A DNA stretch of 64,000 bases from Leptolyngbya sp. SIOISBB (lineage in GTDB: Bacteria; Cyanobacteriota; Cyanobacteriia; Phormidesmidales; Phormidesmidaceae), in the NCBI GenBank assembly GCA_010671905.1, contig JAAHII010000001.1:4154001-4218000 (forward strand), read 5' to 3'. Position 1 is the first letter of the stretch, and the number at the start of each line of letters is the position of its first letter. Below are positions 1 through 8,396 of this stretch, piece by piece. The notes beneath the pieces are model-generated. The model was not told the DNA's origin and did no database searches. It saw only the letters and a list, made by a program, of their open reading frames with translations. The translations under genes were made by a program, and so were the position numbers.

Positions 1-1055
1 ATTATTTGAATATGCCTTACCCAAATAATTTAAGCCTAAAAAGGCTAACAAGAATTGGAAACTTAAAAGAACCGTAAAGGAGCTATAAACTGAATTTGGC
101 AGTTATTTGTACCGATTCTCTTGCTTAATTTGGTCTGCTAGAAGTCTCAATCCGTTAAAATCAACCCAGAAACGTACACGTTGGTATCCATTGGCGAAGT
201 TGATTTTTGTATTGAGCTTCTCTTCGCCCCAATACAGATTTTCAGAGAGAAAAACACTCTGAAAAACACATATCAACAATAATAATGATCTCTGGCTGCT
301 CTGAAAATTTATCTTGGATGAGCGCTAAATGAGCTGATTAGACTTTTTTAATCCATGTTTTTCTTGGCATTGTGTCCTGTTTCGACAACTGTGGCTTAGT
401 CAATCACCCAAATTGCTTGACGGGCTTCTCCTCCAGCATTGATTTCTGGACGGCTTAAAAGCTGCTCTTGGAATCGACCGCGCGTCCCGTGCTCCCCTCT
501 TTGAAAACATGGGCTGGGAGAGGTTAGAAGCCTGCAAATTTTTGCAAACAGTTGCTGGGACTCATTCTGTACAGGCGATATAGCACTTGCGTAGAGTCGA
601 CAGCTAATAGTTGAGGAATAATGTCCAATAGCCATGAGATGACTGCGGGACAAGGATTTAAGCGAGTCTCTGACCAATCGATATATAGCAAGCCGCAGTT
701 TGATCAGGTTGCCCTATATGGTTGAAACCGCTGTCTGGTATGCATTTCAATTCCGCATTCCGACCTCCGCATTCCGCATTCTGCTATATCAAGCGTGAGC
801 ATCTCAAATTGCAGGCGTTCCCAGCGTCTAATAAGCACCTCTGGCTCAAATCAGCTTAGTTTTCCGCTCAAAACGACCAAGTGGAGCATTTACATCATTC
901 GCACCTTCGCGCCTGATAAGTAACAGTTATCTCAAAAATTCACCATCGAGATAAATGCGATAGTTCCGATTTCAAAGAGAGAATGATATTCTCGTCATAG
1001 AGCAAAGGCAATCCTGTCCCGAAATTGCATTTGCTTTCGTCAATGTAAAAATTAG
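1..1055. other. Non-coding region upstream of bicA
   Basis: AT-rich stretch without a convincing gene. The open frames here (396-677 and 940-1173, minus strand) show no recognisable motif, poor composition and no ribosome binding site. The only structured element I can support is a 105-bp interspersed repeat at 684-788. The bicA promoter should lie in the last 200 bases, but I see no strong consensus boxes. Confidence 0.6.
684..788 (-). repeat. 105-bp MITE-like repeat, copy 1
   Basis: The element starts with TATAGCA and ends with TGCTATA, so its outer 7 bp are a perfect inverted repeat. Relative to copies at 6483-6587 and 51454-51558 it lies in reverse orientation. All three are exactly 105 bp. 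By my count its reverse complement matches copy 3 at about 92 of 105 positions. Short GAATGCGG-type direct repeats lie inside. The terminal TA fits the TA target duplication of IS630/Tc1-mariner-type elements (inference). Confidence 0.8.
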
Positions 1056-1064
1056 GTGTTCGCG

Positions 1065-2759
1065 ATGGCGCTGACAAACCGCATAAACTTTCGAAATGCG
1101 CGCGGCGATATCTTTGGGGGGGTGACTGCGGCGGTAATCGCTCTGCCGATGGCGCTTGCCTTCGGTGTGGCATCCGGTGCAGGCCCAGCCGCTGGCCTCT
1201 ACGGCGCAGTTTTAGTTGGCTTTTTTGCTGCCCTCTTTGGTGGCACTCCCACTCTTATTTCCGAGCCCACCGGTCCGATGACGGTGGTGATGACGGCGAT
1301 TATCGCCAAGCTGATAGCAGCAGATCCTGAAAACGGTATGGCGATGGCCTTTACCGTGGTGATGATGGCTGGTGTCTTGCAAATCGTCTTTGGCCTACTG
1401 AAATTAGGTCGTTACGTCACACTGATGCCCTATACCGTTATTTCCGGCTTTATGTCCGGTATCGGTGTGATTCTGATTATTTTGCAAATTGGCCCCTTCC
1501 TTGGACAGGCCAGTCCGAAAGGGGGGGTCGTTGGTACAATCACCAGCTTGCCTGAATTGTTCAACAATGCGGTGATGCCAGAGGTCATCCTGGCAGTCTT
1601 CACCATTGCTGTACTGTTCTTGATGCCGAAGCGATTCAAGCGGATCCTGCCACCTCAGTTAGTGGTTCTAATTGCTGGAACGCTCTTGTCAGTCGCTGTC
1701 TTTGGCAATGCTGACATCCGTCGAATCGGCGCAATCCCGACCGGTCTGCCAGCGATTCAGATGCCGACGTTTACGGCTGCTCAATTCCAGATTATGTTGA
1801 TTGACGCTCTGGTATTGGCGGCTTTAGGCTGTATCGATGCGCTGTTGACTTCGATGGTGGCAGACAGCTTGACTCGAACTCAACATAAATCTGACAAAGA
1901 GTTGATCGGTCAGGGTTTAGGTAATCTGTTTTCGGGGCTGTTCGGTGGTTTGCCGGGTGCAGGGGCCACGATGGGCACCGTGGTTAACATCCAGACGGGT
2001 GGGCGGACGGCACTCTCTGGTTTGGTGCGGGCTGTTTTGTTGATGGTGGTGGTCTTAGGTGCGGCCGGTTTGATTGCCCCCATTCCCCTCGCGGTGTTGG
2101 CCGGTATCGCGATGAAGGTTGGTTTCGACATTCTGGACTGGAGCTTCTTAAAGCGGGCGCACAGCGTCTCTTGGAAAGGCACTTTGATCATGTATGGGGT
2201 GCTCTTTCTCACCGTGTTTGTGGATTTGATTGTGGCAGTGGGTGTCGGCGTCTTTATCGCGAACATTCTGACCATTGACCGGTTGACCAAGCTGCAGTCT
2301 GACGAGGTGAAGACCATTACCGACGCGGACGAAGACGAAGAGCTACAAATGACCCAAGAGGAGCAGGCTTTGCTCGATCGCGCTGCTGGTCGAGTACTCC
2401 TCTTTCACTTGAGCGGGCCCATGATCTTTGGGGTGGCTAAGGCGATCGCCCGTGAGCACAACGCGATGAAGGATCACGACATTTTGATTCTGGACTTGCA
2501 AGATGTGCCGATTTTGGGGGTTACGGCTTCTCTCTCTTTGGAAAACATGATCCAGGATGCCTGTGACAACGAGCGTCCTGTATTCATCGCAGGGGCTTCT
2601 GATCAAGCCCTAAGGCGTTTAGAGAATCTTGGTGTCCGTCGATTTGTGGCTGATGAGCACATTGTTGAAACCCGTACTCAAGCTTTGCAAGGTGCCCTAA
2701 CACTGCTAGATGAAATCGCTGACAGTGCTAAGGCATCGGTGCTGCCTTCAGTGAACTAG
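1065..2759 (+). CDS. bicA: BicA-type Na+-dependent bicarbonate transporter (SulP/SLC26)
   Basis: Plasma-membrane SulP-family transporter, about 564 residues, which in cyanobacteria takes up HCO3- with Na+ for the carbon-concentrating mechanism. The N-terminus (NFRNARGDIFGG), the block GGTPTLISEPTGPMTVVMTA, the segment GCIDALLTSMVADSLTR and the motif GAGATMGTVVNIQ agree closely with characterised BicA as I remember it. About 12-14 membrane segments fill residues 15-410. A cytoplasmic STAS domain follows (about 440-550). The ATG at 1065 is preferred over an in-frame GTG at 1056 because an AGG lies about 8 bases upstream and the family starts there. A Na+/H+ antiporter gene follows on the same strand and could recycle the co-transported sodium. 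Confidence 0.93.
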   Translation: MALTNRINFRNARGDIFGGVTAAVIALPMALAFGVASGAGPAAGLYGAVLVGFFAALFGGTPTLISEPTGPMTVVMTAIIAKLIAADPENGMAMAFTVVMMAGVLQIVFGLLKLGRYVTLMPYTVISGFMSGIGVILIILQIGPFLGQASPKGGVVGTITSLPELFNNAVMPEVILAVFTIAVLFLMPKRFKRILPPQLVVLIAGTLLSVAVFGNADIRRIGAIPTGLPAIQMPTFTAAQFQIMLIDALVLAALGCIDALLTSMVADSLTRTQHKSDKELIGQGLGNLFSGLFGGLPGAGATMGTVVNIQTGGRTALSGLVRAVLLMVVVLGAAGLIAPIPLAVLAGIAMKVGFDILDWSFLKRAHSVSWKGTLIMYGVLFLTVFVDLIVAVGVGVFIANILTIDRLTKLQSDEVKTITDADEDEELQMTQEEQALLDRAAGRVLLFHLSGPMIFGVAKAIAREHNAMKDHDILILDLQDVPILGVTASLSLENMIQDACDNERPVFIAGASDQALRRLENLGVRRFVADEHIVETRTQALQGALTLLDEIADSAKASVLPSVN

Positions 2760-2849
2760 CGGTTGGTTTCTGTGGTAGTGCTGAACCGCGATCAATGATG
2801 ACTCATAGCATCTGATTTTGGGAAAGTTTCGCAGCCTCGTTCACCTGAT

Positions 2850-2908
2850 GAGTTGGAGGTTGGAGTTCCGGCTAGCGCACTGCTCGCGAACACTCCAACA
2901 TCCAACTC
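2850..2908 (+). terminator. Large hairpin between bicA and the antiporter
   Basis: Positions 2850-2866 pair with 2892-2908 at 16 of 17 bases around a 25-base loop. No T-run follows, so this may be a factor-dependent terminator, an mRNA-processing or stability structure, or both. It lies about 90 bases after the bicA stop. Confidence 0.5.
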
Positions 2909-3056
2909 ACCTACTCAACCTTGAACGTCGTCACGAGACTGCTTCCTGCAGTTGGGCTGGTATGCCTTTCAAAATGCTGCTTAATAGTCAACTTTGAACG
3001 ATCAAACGCGCATAAAACGATTGATTTTTTTGGAACGTAGTTAGGACACAAGCGTA

Positions 3057-4439
3057 ATGCTCTCTCTCGATTTCGTACATCATTCCCTTGCCTTATCCTC
3101 CGTGTTAGCGGAGGCACCCACGCCAGAAGCTGGCCCCTTAATTTTGGCAGGGGTATTGCTCAGCCTGATGGTTGTATATCTAGCCAGTAAGTTAGGCGGC
3201 GAACTCTCGAAGCTGATCGGTTTGCCCCCAGTGCTCGGTGAATTGGTTAGCGGGGTACTCGTAGGGGTTTCGGCCTTGCACCTGCTGGTTTTTCCCGAAG
3301 CGGGGGTAGAAGCCTCTAGTTCCGTTTTGATGACGACTCTGCAAACCCTGATGGGAACTTCGGGTGAAACCTTGGAGTATGTGTTTGAAACCCAGGGCGA
3401 AGTCATTTCTATTTTGGCCGAACTGGGCGTCATCATTTTGCTGTTTGAAATCGGCCTAGAGTCTGACCTCAAGGAACTGCAAAAAGTTGGTTGGCAAGCG
3501 GCAATTGTCGCGATCGTCGGTGTGGTTGCACCCTTTGCAATGGGGACAATCGGACTGATGGCCTTTTTTCAAGTCGCGGTACTACCTGCCATTTTTGCGG
3601 GGGCAGCGCTGACAGCAACCAGTATTGGTATTACCTCAAAGGTGCTGTCTGAATTGGGTCAATTGCGATCGCGAGAAGGCCAGATCATTGTCGGTGCGGC
3701 CGTCATGGATGACGTTCTCGGCATCATCGTCTTAGCCGTGGTCGCCAGCTTGGCCAAAACGGGAGATGTTTCGATTACTAACGTTGCCATTTTGATTGCG
3801 AGTGCTAGTGGCTTCCTGCTCGGTGCGATTCTGATTGGACGTGGTTTCAACAAAGTCTTTGGTAGCATCGCTGACCGTCTACAAACTCGTGGCAACTTGG
3901 TGATTCCGGCACTGACGTTTGCTTTGGCGCTCGCCTTTGTTGCTCAAGTCGTTCACCTCGAAGCTATTCTCGGTGCCTTTGCCGCAGGTTTGGTGCTGGA
4001 TGAAACCGATCAGCGCAAGGAACTGGACCGCCAAATCATTCCCATTGCGGACGTCTTGGTGCCCATCTTCTTCGTGACTGTGGGTGCACGGGTTGACCTC
4101 AGTGTGTTGAACCCGGTGAATCCGGATAATCGCGCCGGTCTGATTATTGCGGCTTTCCTGATTGTGGTCGCCATCATTGGTAAGACCATTACAGGCTGGG
4201 CCGTCTTTGGTAAAGAACCGATCAATCGCCTCGCTGTCGGCGTGGGGATGATTCCTCGGGGGGAAGTGGGCTTGGTATTTGCAGGCATTGGCGCTGCCAG
4301 CGGCACGCTAGATCGTCCCTTGCAAGCAGCAATCATTGCGATGGTGATTATCACCACTCTTGTGGCACCGTTGCTGTTACGGGTTGCCTTCCGTGATGAC
4401 GAAGCGGTGGTGGAAACTGCGGATTTGGCTGGGTCGTAG
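3057..4439 (+). CDS. CPA2-family Na+/H+ antiporter (NhaS3/KefB-like)
   Basis: Integral membrane cation:proton antiporter of 460 residues, close to the usual CPA2 core length, with no C-terminal TrkA-N domain. About 12 hydrophobic segments are visible. Family landmarks include GAALTATSIGITSKVLSELG followed by the acidic pair in AAVMDDVLGIIVLAVVAS, and MIPRGEVGLVFAGIG near residue 400. ATG at 3057 follows a TTAGGA sequence. The gene is co-oriented with bicA, an arrangement consistent with removing the Na+ that enters with bicarbonate. Synechocystis NhaS3 is the nearest characterised protein I can name, but orthology is not proven. A hairpin with a T-run follows at 4500-4538. Confidence 0.85.
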   Translation: MLSLDFVHHSLALSSVLAEAPTPEAGPLILAGVLLSLMVVYLASKLGGELSKLIGLPPVLGELVSGVLVGVSALHLLVFPEAGVEASSSVLMTTLQTLMGTSGETLEYVFETQGEVISILAELGVIILLFEIGLESDLKELQKVGWQAAIVAIVGVVAPFAMGTIGLMAFFQVAVLPAIFAGAALTATSIGITSKVLSELGQLRSREGQIIVGAAVMDDVLGIIVLAVVASLAKTGDVSITNVAILIASASGFLLGAILIGRGFNKVFGSIADRLQTRGNLVIPALTFALALAFVAQVVHLEAILGAFAAGLVLDETDQRKELDRQIIPIADVLVPIFFVTVGARVDLSVLNPVNPDNRAGLIIAAFLIVVAIIGKTITGWAVFGKEPINRLAVGVGMIPRGEVGLVFAGIGAASGTLDRPLQAAIIAMVIITTLVAPLLLRVAFRDDEAVVETADLAGS

Positions 4440-4499
4440 ATGAAGTGAATTAGTGAGGCGATCGCCTCATTAGACTTTAAGGACGCCATTCAGTGTATT

Positions 4500-4538
4500 A
4501 GTAGGGACGCGATATACCGTGTCCCTACTGTTGTTTTT
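4500..4538 (+). terminator. Rho-independent-type terminator after the antiporter
   Basis: GTAGGGAC at 4501-4508 pairs with GTCCCTAC at 4521-4528, followed by TTGTTTTT. It sits about 60 bases after the antiporter stop. A smaller palindrome around a HIP1 site (4455-4472) precedes it. Confidence 0.6.
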
Positions 4539-4898
4539 GCCATACCTTTCTCATTAGCGATTGCGATCGCTCTAGGCACCCAGTTCTTTTTGGGTGAGGG
4601 TGATAACGATACTTGAGCAACATCGTCGGCAAATACTTCTGGGGCCCTGCATTTTGGGCACACCACTGAATGAGACTGAGCGCCTGTACAAAAGACGTTT
4701 GCCAAGCCTCTAAAGTCGATGGCAGCCAATATAAACGGCGAGTTTTTAGCCTCGATCGATCGCCAGATCTCCTTATGCAAAGAGCCATACAGCAGTTTTT
4801 GTTACAACTGTTAAGGATTATTTATCAAACGCATAATCTCGACTCAACCTGTAGCGAACGGTGCGACACTGAGAAAGACTTTATGTGCTCGAGGTTTC
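4539..4898. other. Non-coding region, possible minus-strand gene remnant
   Basis: No confident gene. Two overlapping minus-strand frames (4490-4780 and 4525-4788) have fairly protein-like stretches such as LPSTLEAWQTSF and KYRYHPHPKRTG, which could be the remains of an older gene or of a transposase. I recognise no family and see no start signal. Confidence 0.3.
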
Positions 4899-6384
4899 AT
4901 GGTCGCTACTGCTGCCCACTCCATCATGGATCGCCTGCCCGAACTCATTGACGATATGCCCCCCTCTAGCTGGGTGGAGCGATCGCATCGAAGCGCACAC
5001 TCAGGGTACTGACCCAATTTATTTAGACCGCACCAACCTACGACTGTCGGACATTTCGGCTGGGTTTGCGATCGCCCTCCATATGCACCAACCGACCATT
5101 CCCGCTGGGCATGACGGGCAGTTGATCAGCAACCTGCAGCATATGTTTGAGCATCCCTACGACGGGGATAATCATAATGCGGGACCATTTGCCTATTGCT
5201 ACGCCCGCATGGGTGACTTCATTCCAGAACTTGTGGAGCAGGGCTGCAATCCTCGGGTGATGCTCGACTACTCAGGAACACTGCTGTGGGGATTTCAGCA
5301 GATGCAGCGCCACGACATTTTAGACAAATTGCGGCGCATCACCTGCGAGGCGAAATATCAGCCCTACGTCGAATGGCTCGGCACCTTTTGGGGCCATGCG
5401 GTGGCGCCTTCCACCCCCATCCCCGATATGAAATTGCATATTCGTGCTTGGCAGCATCACTTCGCGGCGCTGTTCGGGGGGGATGCCCTGTCGCGAGTGC
5501 GGGGCTTTTCGCCGCCAGAGATGCACCTACCCAACCATCCCGATACGCTATACACCTTTGTCAAAGCACTGAAGGATTGTGGCTATCAGTGGCTGATGGT
5601 GCAAGAACACACGATTGAAACGTTGGATGGTCAAGGCATTCAACAGCCCCATTTGCCTCATCGCCTGGTGGCTAAAAACTCTCAGGGAGCAGTGGCCGAA
5701 ATTACGGTACTGATCAAAACCCAAGGATCCGATACTAAGCTGGTGGGTCAAATGCAGCCCTTTGCTGAAGCCAAGTCCCTGCAAAGGGCAACTTTGGATG
5801 GCCAGCAAATACCGCCGTTAGTGTCGCAGATCAGCGATGGCGAAAACGGTGGCGTCATGATGAATGAGTTCCCAAGCATGTTCAAGCGGTGCTGGCATGA
5901 GATGCGCCAGCATGGGAGTGGGCGCGTGGGCACAGTGGGTCTGCTCGGTACCGAATATCTAGAACTTTTGGCGGCAGCGGGCATTACTGAGGCCAGCTTC
6001 CCCACCTGTCAGGCCATTGGACAACAGCGGCTCTGGCAAACTGTCGGCGATCGCCCGACCCCCGACTCTGTACAATCGGCGATTGCCTCCATTCAAGCAA
6101 CGGATGGCAACTTCCAGATGGAAGGCTCTTCTTGGACCAGCGATCGCAGTTGGGTCGAGGGCTATGGCAATGTCATGCAGCCGATGCAGCAGTTGAGCGC
6201 CCGCTTCCACCAAGCACTACAAGCAGGCCGACTGGGGGATGAGCGATCGCCTGAATATCACCGAGCTCTGCTCCATAACCTATTATTAGAGACCAGTTGC
6301 TTTCGCTACTGGGGACAAGGAGCTTGGACAGAATATGCCCAAACCATTTACCGTCGGGGACTCGCAACCCTCACAGGTAGCTAA
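4899..6384 (+). pseudogene. Glycoside hydrolase family 57 protein, interrupted by a frameshift
   Basis: GH57-type carbohydrate-active enzyme, probably acting on alpha-glucans. The best start is ATG 4899, with GAGG four bases upstream. It encodes MVATAAHSIMDRLPELIDD and about 35 residues until a +1 shift. The rest of the protein, from TDPIYLDRTNLRLSDISAG on, lies in the next frame and is open to 6384. Removing one G from the GGG at 5004-5006 restores one reading frame of about 495 residues. Family signs are ALHMHQPTIPAG (first GH57 motif), FSPPEMHLP (candidate catalytic Glu) and conserved aromatic and acidic positions near the C-terminus. An upstream start in the downstream frame (4885) gives an unnatural N-terminus. 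The break may be a real mutation or a homopolymer error. Confidence 0.8.
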
Positions 6385-6389
6385 AGCGA

Positions 6390-6435
6390 GAACCGGATGC
6401 CTGACTGTAGATGGCTGGTATTCGGCATCCGGTTC
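6390..6435 (+). terminator. Perfect 12-bp hairpin after the GH57 gene
   Basis: GAACCGGATGCC at 6390-6401 pairs with GGCATCCGGTTC at 6424-6435, beginning just 5 bases after the stop codon. CCCTTTT follows a few bases later. It is a likely transcription terminator, though the T-run is weak. Confidence 0.6.
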
Positions 6436-6482
6436 AGAACCCTTTTACCCTAACCCTGCAACCTGGGTTGCTCCTGGACACC

Positions 6483-6587
6483 TATAGCAGAATTCGGAAT
6501 GCAGAATTCGGAAGTCGGAGTTAAAAAGTGCGGCGGATGGTGGTTGCAGTCATCTGGAATGACCTGACCAAACTGCGGTTTGCTATA
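6483..6587 (+). repeat. 105-bp MITE-like repeat, copy 2
   Basis: Begins TATAGCAGAATTCGG and ends TTTGCTATA, with perfect 7-bp terminal inverted repeats. It has the same length and orientation as copy 3 (51454-51558) but a more diverged interior. It lies between the convergent GH57 gene and a small exported-protein gene. Confidence 0.75.
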
Positions 6588-6664
6588 GAACCTGAGACCC
6601 AGTTCCTAGTCAATAGAACCGGAAACACAGGACTTCCTATCTCGTGAATTTTCTGAGCCTTTGC

Positions 6665-7039
6665 TTAGAGCGTCTCTGGCTCATTGATCGCGGTTTGGTC
6701 AGCGAGTTCTTCCAGCGCAAATTGCAAGAATTGAGTGGCTACTTCGGCACTCTCGTTATGGGCTGAAAACACCAGCACCATACTGTCATCTTCGCCACCG
6801 CCGTAACACAAGATACGGAAAACACCGTCATCAAAATAACCCGTGCGATCAATATCACCAGCCTGATTCGGTACATTCAGTTCGCTGATAAAGTCATCGG
6901 CGCGGTTTAAGCAGTCTTCTTGGCTGACTCCTTCGAGCCATTGGTCACCGCTAGCAATTTCAGGTCGGGCAGCCGCCGGTAAAGCCAAAGCCGCTAAACT
7001 TAATCCCAAAAAACTCGCCGAAAAAAGTCGTGAAACCAT
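6665..7039 (-). CDS. Small exported protein of unknown function
   Basis: The 124-residue protein begins with a clear Sec signal peptide (MVSRLFSASFLGLSLAALAL, cleavage near AAA-RP). The mature part is acidic and contains two cysteines (in EDCLN and ILCYGG) that could form one disulfide. I recognise no family. It is transcribed alone and converges with GH57. It is likely periplasmic or secreted. Confidence 0.65.
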   Translation of the reverse strand: MVSRLFSASFLGLSLAALALPAAARPEIASGDQWLEGVSQEDCLNRADDFISELNVPNQAGDIDRTGYFDDGVFRILCYGGGEDDSMVLVFSAHNESAEVATQFLQFALEELADQTAINEPETL

Positions 7040-7389
7040 TGAATTTGTGAAACAGAACTAAACAGATTAGACGAGTAAACAGGATATCGGGTTTCCTTAC
7101 CCCAAAATGGGATTCAGCCTCATACCCATTTGCTTGCCCTCAATAGCCTACCGTTACCGCTCGCCAATTGGGCTCCAATTTAGCGGTCTATTCAGTCAGC
7201 GGTTGAGTGTCACTTTCTACACGATCGCGCCTTCCCCTTCCGGACGCACTATGATTGCCATCCATAAATCACTCTGCAGTCGGTTGTCCAATCTTGAAAT
7301 AATCAGGTATTAAGAAATGGTAGGTGCCATCTAGTGACCACAGGGTTGGGTGTTGGCAATCATTGTGACCGAGATTGAGGGCATTCAGA
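7040..7389. other. Divergent intergenic region
   Basis: About 350 bases between the divergent exported-protein and hydrolase genes. It should hold both promoters. I see no hairpin, repeat or protein-like frame worth reporting. Confidence 0.5.
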
Positions 7390-8310
7390 ATGTTTATTGC
7401 ACCAGGGTTTGAACAGCGATCTGTCGTCACTGATTTAGGCGCGATCGCCTACGCCGCTCCCCAACCTGAGTTTTGGCCAGTGGCCACCCAGCCGACTGAA
7501 ACCCTGGTATTTTTCCATGGCTTTGGGGGTGGTTCTTCGTCTTATGAATGGTCAAAGGTTTATCCGGCCTTCAGCACTGATTATCGCGTGATTGCGCCTG
7601 ATCTACTCGGTTGGGGCAATTCCGATCATCCAGAACGCAATTATCAGATAGAAGATTACGAAACTACCATCGTTCAGCTACTGCAAACCCTGGCTCCTCA
7701 GGGAGCGATCGTACTGGCTTCAGCCTTAACGGCGGCCATGATGGTACGCGTTGCCGTTCATCATCCAGACCTGATCAAAGGCCTGATTTTGGTGACACCA
7801 GCCGGCCTCTCTGACTTTGGCAAGGATTTTAGTCAAGGCTTTTTACCCCAGATTTTGCGCGTGCCCTTATTAGATCAGGCGCTGTATCAAACTGTGATCG
7901 CCACCTCAGCGGGCATTAGCCGCTTCTTGACTGATCGCCAATTTGCCAATCCCGATCTGATTACGGAGGAAATGGTTGCGGCTTATCTCACCTCTGCGAC
8001 TCAGCCCAATGCGGAATATGCAGCCCTGTCGTTCGTGCGGGGCGATCTGTGTTTTGACTTGGCAGAGTGGTTACCGCAACTGACGGTACCAACGGTCGTA
8101 TTCTGGGGCAGAGACGCCCAATTCACCGAAATCGAACTGGGCGAACGACTCGTTGCGCTGAATCCTGATGCTATTCAGCATTTTGAAATTATTGAGAATG
8201 TGGGACTCACACCCCAGCTAGAGCAGCCGAGCTTAACTATCGCTCTCATTCAGCGATCGCTCCACCAATTGTCATCTAAAACAGTTGCTACCGCAGCAGA
8301 CCACAGTTAA
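7390..8310 (+). CDS. Alpha/beta-hydrolase-fold protein, probable non-canonical active site
   Basis: A 306-residue protein with the alpha/beta-hydrolase layout: FFHGFGGGSSSYEWSKVYPAF with the oxyanion HG near residue 45, PDLLGWGNSDHP, a nucleophile-elbow position reading VLASALTAAMM, and FWGRDAQFT at the usual acid position. The elbow has A-S-A-L-T rather than GxSxG, and the expected catalytic His position reads NVGLTPQLEQP, where relatives with activity have a GH. It may be a pseudo-enzyme or use another mechanism. ATG 7390 is chosen over TTG 7375 because GAGG lies 8 bases upstream. The last codons overlap the first unit of a 20-bp tandem repeat. Confidence 0.8.
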   Translation: MFIAPGFEQRSVVTDLGAIAYAAPQPEFWPVATQPTETLVFFHGFGGGSSSYEWSKVYPAFSTDYRVIAPDLLGWGNSDHPERNYQIEDYETTIVQLLQTLAPQGAIVLASALTAAMMVRVAVHHPDLIKGLILVTPAGLSDFGKDFSQGFLPQILRVPLLDQALYQTVIATSAGISRFLTDRQFANPDLITEEMVAAYLTSATQPNAEYAALSFVRGDLCFDLAEWLPQLTVPTVVFWGRDAQFTEIELGERLVALNPDAIQHFEIIENVGLTPQLEQPSLTIALIQRSLHQLSSKTVATAADHS

Positions 8311-8350
8311 CCGCAGCAGACCACAGTTAACCGCAGCAGACCACAGTTAA
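8291..8350 (+). repeat. Three exact tandem copies of a 20-bp unit
   Basis: The unit CCGCAGCAGACCACAGTTAA occurs at 8291-8310, 8311-8330 and 8331-8350 without mismatches. The first copy encodes the hydrolase C-terminus (TAADHS) and its TAA stop, and the next two lie just outside the gene. The insertion sequence starts about 46 bases downstream. Confidence 0.95.
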
Positions 8351-8396
8351 GTGGGGGACTGCGATCGCCATCAGAGTTCAAGTTAGGGATGCGCTC

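Noticed and set aside
396-677. Minus-strand 93-codon frame
   Set aside because: No motif, no start signal, and composition unlike the true genes here. Treated as chance.
1910-2317. Long antisense frames inside bicA, the antiporter, suf and chl genes
   Set aside because: Low-complexity Thr/Ser/Arg-rich translations opposite strongly conserved genes; typical shadows of biased codon use.
7107-7313. Plus-strand 68-codon frame before the hydrolase
   Set aside because: No family signature and no ribosome binding site; likely part of the divergent promoter region.
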